DNA of 64,000 nt from Cognataquiflexum nitidum. GTDB lineage: Bacteria > Bacteroidota > Bacteroidia > Cytophagales > Cyclobacteriaceae. The stretch is from positions 1 to 64,000 of the forward strand of contig NZ_JAKZAM010000010.1 in assembly GCF_022538055.1 (NCBI RefSeq), in the 5' to 3' direction. Every line of letters begins with the position of its first letter. Position 1 is the stretch's first letter. The position numbers and the translations under genes were made by a program. Positions 61,128-64,000 of this stretch are shown one piece after another. Below the pieces are notes generated by a model. It ran no database searches, had not been told where the DNA came from, and saw nothing but the letters and a program-made list of their open reading frames with translations.

Positions 61128-61854
61128 GAATAAAGGACACTCTCCCTCTGGTACCAATGATGTCACCGGAGCTGCGGGCATCATAATTCTGTCTCATTGT
61201 TTTGGCTAAAGCCGATTTTTTGCGCGGCACTTATTTGTGAATGGGCTAAAGCCACATTCCTATTGATACTTGACACTTCGTAGCCACCACCTCTCACCTC
61301 ATCTTTTTCGTACTTCCGACTTCCAACTTAACCCTTCCAAAAGATATCTCCCTCTGGTCGATATGAAAAGGAGAAGGTAATTTCACATCTAACCACTTAC
61401 GGTTCTGATACTTGGCACATGGTACTTCGTACTTTCTCACCTCCCACCTCTTACCTTTTATAAAAATCAAAACCAATATTTTCCACATTCCCTAACCTTG
61501 TAACCTTCGAACTTCCTAACCTTAAAACACCCCATCGTACTTCGTACTTTCTCACCTCTCACCTCTTACCTTTTATAAAAATCAAAACCAATATTTTCCA
61601 CATTCCCTAACCTTGTAACCTTCGAACTTCCTAACCTTAAAACACCCCATCGTACTTCGTACTTTCTCACCTCTCACCTCTTACCTTTTATAAAAATCAA
61701 AACCAATATTTTCCACATTCCCTAACCTTGTAACCTTCGAACTTCCTAACCTTAAAACACCCCATCGTACTTCGTACTTTCTCACCTCCCACCTTTTACT
61801 TTTTACCCAACCTTCAAACTTTCTAACCTTAAAACCTTCCTTCGTACCTCCCTT
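61128..61854. other. Long gene-free repeat region between the ATPase and LytT-type gene
   Basis: 727 nt with no gene. It contains the 115-bp tandem array (61428-61805) and a related degenerate part (61270-61340, with ACTTCCGACTTCCAACTT). The open frame at 61294-61488 on the minus strand is a by-product of the repeats. Confidence 0.65.
61428..61805. repeat. 115-bp tandem repeat array
   Basis: The word CGTACTTTCTCACCTC recurs at 61428, 61543, 61658 and 61773, a constant period of 115 bp. There are three full copies and a truncated fourth. The units look nearly identical and are made of CTAACCTT, CGAACTTCC and CACCTCTTACC words. They differ in sequence from the 127-bp array at 41751. Confidence 0.85.
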
Positions 61855-62607
61855 TCATCCATCCAACCAATCCTTAAAATCCCCTACTTTTTCTCTGCTG
61901 ACCAGGATGTCGTTGTCTGCACAGTTGGCCAATTTGATTTTTAGGCGGCTGTTGGAGTAGGTGTGGATTTCGGCGATGGCCGAAAAGGAAGCGATATATT
62001 TTCTGTTAAGTCTGAAAAACTTCCTTGGGTCCAACATGGCTTCTAATTGGTCAAGCGTATAGTCCAAAACATATTTTCTCCCCTCCACAGTCTGCAGGAA
62101 GGTGACTTTTTCTTCACTGTAAAAAATGGAAATATCCTCGGTCAGCACGCTTTGGATCTTTTCACCAAACTTCACCAAAAACCTGCTTTTATACTGGCTG
62201 GAATGTGGGGAAAGCAATTCCCTTATCTGCTGGAGTTCAATGCCAGGTCTGACTTGTTGGGATTGGAATTTTTGGATGGCCTGGGCCAATTCCTTTGGGT
62301 CAATGGGTTTGAGGAGGTAATCGACCGAGTTCAACTTGAAGGCCTTGATGGCAAACTGGTCAAACGCCGTGGTAAAAATAATCGGTGAACTGACTTTTAC
62401 CCTTTCAAAAATCTCAAAACTCTGCCCGTCGGCCAATTGGATATCACAGAAAATGAGGTCCGGTAACACATTTGTTTCCAGCCATTTCACCGCTGAAGTA
62501 ATGCTGTCCAGGTGTCCAAAAATCTCCGAAGTCGGCAGCAAATCCAACACCAATTGCCTCAACCTGTTGGCGGCAGGCCGCTCATCTTCTATGATCAGGA
62601 TTTTCAT
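61855..62607 (-). CDS. LytTR-type response regulator
   Basis: This 250-residue regulator has a receiver domain at residues about 1-115. Asp55 (LIFCDIQLADG) is the phosphorylation site, and Glu7/Asp8 form the acidic pocket. A LytTR DNA-binding domain follows at residues about 145-245, with FLVKFGEKIQSV, FLQTVEGRKYVLDYTLDQLEA and FFRLNRKYIAS. It should be phosphorylated by the sensor kinase encoded just upstream, whose stop overlaps its start by 4 nt. The target genes cannot be read from the sequence. Confidence 0.93.
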   Translation of the reverse strand: MKILIIEDERPAANRLRQLVLDLLPTSEIFGHLDSITSAVKWLETNVLPDLIFCDIQLADGQSFEIFERVKVSSPIIFTTAFDQFAIKAFKLNSVDYLLKPIDPKELAQAIQKFQSQQVRPGIELQQIRELLSPHSSQYKSRFLVKFGEKIQSVLTEDISIFYSEEKVTFLQTVEGRKYVLDYTLDQLEAMLDPRKFFRLNRKYIASFSAIAEIHTYSNSRLKIKLANCADNDILVSREKVGDFKDWLDG

Positions 62608-63671
62608 GATTTTTCCAGTTTGAGAAGTGGCAGCTCGACGATAAATTCTGTTCCGGTCTTTGTGATTTTGGGGCTTTTATCACTAAGCAGTGCATAGCGC
62701 TTTTCTATATTTTCCAGACCTATTCCACTATCGGCGACTTCTTTGGTGAGTTTGGGTTGGAGGTTATTCCTGACGATCAAAGAATCCGGAGTTTGTTGGA
62801 TAAAGATTTTCAAAGGCTTCTCCATACTCGCGATGTTGTGCTTGATAGCATTCTCCAAAAGCAGCTGCAGAGAAAGCGGCGGAATGTTCCAACCTTTCAT
62901 TTGGTTGACATCGATGTAATATTCCAAGCTTTGCTCAAAGCGGATTTTCTGTAAACTCAGGTAGTTTTCCGCAAAAACCACTTCCTTTTCCAAGCCTACC
63001 AATTCCCTGTTTTGGACATCGAGCACATACCGGTAAATCTTGGAGAGTTGCTGGATAAATTCCGCAGACTTGTCAGCACTTTCATAGACGAGGTTGGAAA
63101 GCACGTTCAAGGAATTGAAAAGAAAATGAGGATTGAGTTGGTCTTTGAGGGATTGGTATTGGCTGGCAAACTTTTCGGATTTGAGCTGTTCGGCTTCGAT
63201 CGCCGCAGACCTCCATTCGTACAGCCAAGACCTGGAAATAAAAATGGTGATGATTATCAAGGCAACTGATATCGGCATCAGGGTATTATTCAACATCCGG
63301 ACCCAACTGATATTTGAGAGCGTGACCTCCTCCACAGTCACCAAGACATACCCCAACACCAAAATAAAGCTGACGATAAAAGAGTAAACCATGTAAGCCA
63401 AAGCAGTCAGGACAAGTCTTTTCACAGGCTTTTCGATCCAGGATATCCGAGAGTCAAAATACTCCTCCACCTTGAATCCCCCCATACTCAGAGAAGCCGA
63501 CATCAAAAATGAAAAAACCCAGTCAGGGATAATGGATGAAATCCCTTCCAAAGACAAAAAACAGGTGGGACAGAAAATCAACATCAAAATAGTGGATATC
63601 CCAAAATTCAATAGGATAAACCGCTTGGCAGAATTGAAGATCGTGGCTGAACTATAGAAACTTTTGCTCAT
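62604..63671 (-). CDS. Sensor histidine kinase of the LytS/YehU type
   Basis: This 355-residue kinase has four predicted membrane helices at about residues 18-36, 50-64, 86-110 and 130-147. A short coiled linker leads to the His_kinase domain with LKDQLNPHFLFNSLNVLSNL, where His182 is the acceptor. The HATPase domain has the N-box ENAIKHNI and the G-box SGIGLENIEKRYALL. It is the partner of the LytTR regulator, with a 4-nt gene overlap. Bacteroidota use this pair type for envelope signals. No periplasmic sensor domain is visible. Confidence 0.93.
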   Translation of the reverse strand: MSKSFYSSATIFNSAKRFILLNFGISTILMLIFCPTCFLSLEGISSIIPDWVFSFLMSASLSMGGFKVEEYFDSRISWIEKPVKRLVLTALAYMVYSFIVSFILVLGYVLVTVEEVTLSNISWVRMLNNTLMPISVALIIITIFISRSWLYEWRSAAIEAEQLKSEKFASQYQSLKDQLNPHFLFNSLNVLSNLVYESADKSAEFIQQLSKIYRYVLDVQNRELVGLEKEVVFAENYLSLQKIRFEQSLEYYIDVNQMKGWNIPPLSLQLLLENAIKHNIASMEKPLKIFIQQTPDSLIVRNNLQPKLTKEVADSGIGLENIEKRYALLSDKSPKITKTGTEFIVELPLLKLEKS

Positions 63672-63727
63672 GGATTTTTCCTTGAAGGAGGTTTAATTTG
63701 AGAAATACCTATTTGATTCTAAATTTA

Positions 63728-64000
63728 TTAATCCTTTTTGGCATTGGAAGCCAATATCCCCCAACCGCCCGAGCCGATCAGGAAGCCCAATCCATATAAA
63801 AACCCGGTATTGTTCATCGCAAACATGGCGACATCCTTGTCAAATAGACTGATCACCAAACTGATGGGAGCTATTATTCCATGCCATATTCCCCAAAAAA
63901 ACCCATAGGTCTTTCCTGTCAGGCATTGGTCTAAAGGCACATTCTCGGCGCAAGAAGACATCAAAATCAGAAGCAATACTCCTGAAAGGATTTTGGTAGT
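63728..64000 (-). CDS. Lipoprotein of unknown function, truncated by the window edge
   Basis: The frame is open to the window end. It reads TTKILSGVLLLILMSSC and so on; the lipobox LMSSC marks the mature N-terminus. The start codon lies beyond 64000. The visible 90 residues include a hydrophobic stretch (FFWGIWHGIIAPISLVISLF) and NTGFLYGLGFLIGSGGWGIL, so the mature protein has a membrane-associated character. It is transcribed on the minus strand, as is the LytS-type kinase gene downstream of it. No family was recognised. Confidence 0.6.
   Translation of the reverse strand, partial: TTKILSGVLLLILMSSCAENVPLDQCLTGKTYGFFWGIWHGIIAPISLVISLFDKDVAMFAMNNTGFLYGLGFLIGSGGWGILASNAKKD

Noticed and set aside
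61428..61805. Possible CRISPR array or coding repeat at 115-bp period
   Set aside because: Whole units repeat and no unique spacers exist. The open frame at 61294-61488 is a by-product of the repeat, without a plausible start or homologue.
1..64000. rRNA or tRNA genes
   Set aside because: I looked for the conserved words of 16S/23S rRNA and for cloverleaf-type tRNA arms in the gaps and found none.

Overview
The window looks like a chromosomal segment of a marine or aquatic Bacteroidota, most likely the Cytophagales / Cyclobacteriaceae (Algoriphagus-like). The reasons are the fused SecDF, the TonB-dependent receptor with an N-terminal carboxypeptidase-regulatory-like domain, several LPB-type lipoproteins of DUF4221 and DUF4382 type, Bacteroidota-type promoters (-7 element TAnnTTTG), weak Shine-Dalgarno signals, and dispersed repeats of a kind common in that group. 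The family assignment is inference; no rRNA or tRNA gene was seen.

Layout. 0-6.8 kb: methyltransferase, patatin lipase, VOC protein, uvrA, a VTT membrane protein and a SlyD-type isomerase. 6.9-8.9 kb: an AT-rich accessory island with a three-gene unknown cassette, a 44-codon displaced copy of the 3' end of the neighbouring threonine dehydratase gene, and a DUF4160/DUF2442 pair whose first gene carries a nonsense codon. 8.9-14.5 kb: threonine dehydratase, cytoplasmic M23-like protein, coaX, a GNAT, a Xre/RES toxin-antitoxin operon, an SDR. 14.5-20.4 kb: a TonB-dependent receptor behind a TPP riboswitch, a fatty-acid desaturase, and a PnuC-type transporter overlapping a NadR-like kinase. 20.4-32.4 kb: M16 and M14 peptidases, CrcB, a TacA/TacT-type operon, two tiny PLDc_N membrane proteins, crtI and glyS. 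32.4-36.8 kb: an operon with two paralogous 7-TM proteins, a small protein ending in a Cys-Pro-Pro-x-Cys tail, a histidine kinase, a LuxR-type regulator and an oxidoreductase. 36.9-48.2 kb: secDF, uridine kinase, rdgB, a 127-bp tandem repeat array, LOG protein, fRMsr, ribD, a DUF4382 lipoprotein, dGTPase, and a higBA-DUF1569 operon. 48.3-55.9 kb: ileS, lspA, KtrB/KtrA potassium uptake and a Kv-like channel with a zinc ribbon. 56-64 kb: three tandem DUF4221 lipoproteins separated by near-identical palindromes, a DUF4143 ATPase behind 33-bp repeats, a 115-bp tandem repeat array, a LytS/LytT two-component pair and a lipoprotein gene cut by the window edge.

Most of the window is housekeeping. The parts that stand out are the duplicated threonine dehydratase 3' end with only synonymous differences around the 6.9-8.9 kb island, the 7-TM / CPPxC / two-component cassette, a dispersed repeat that supplies the last 16 codons of ribD, the two long tandem arrays, the 33-bp repeats at 59.8 kb, and a set of housekeeping genes whose -7 element lies 5-6 nt before the ATG, which suggests leaderless transcripts.
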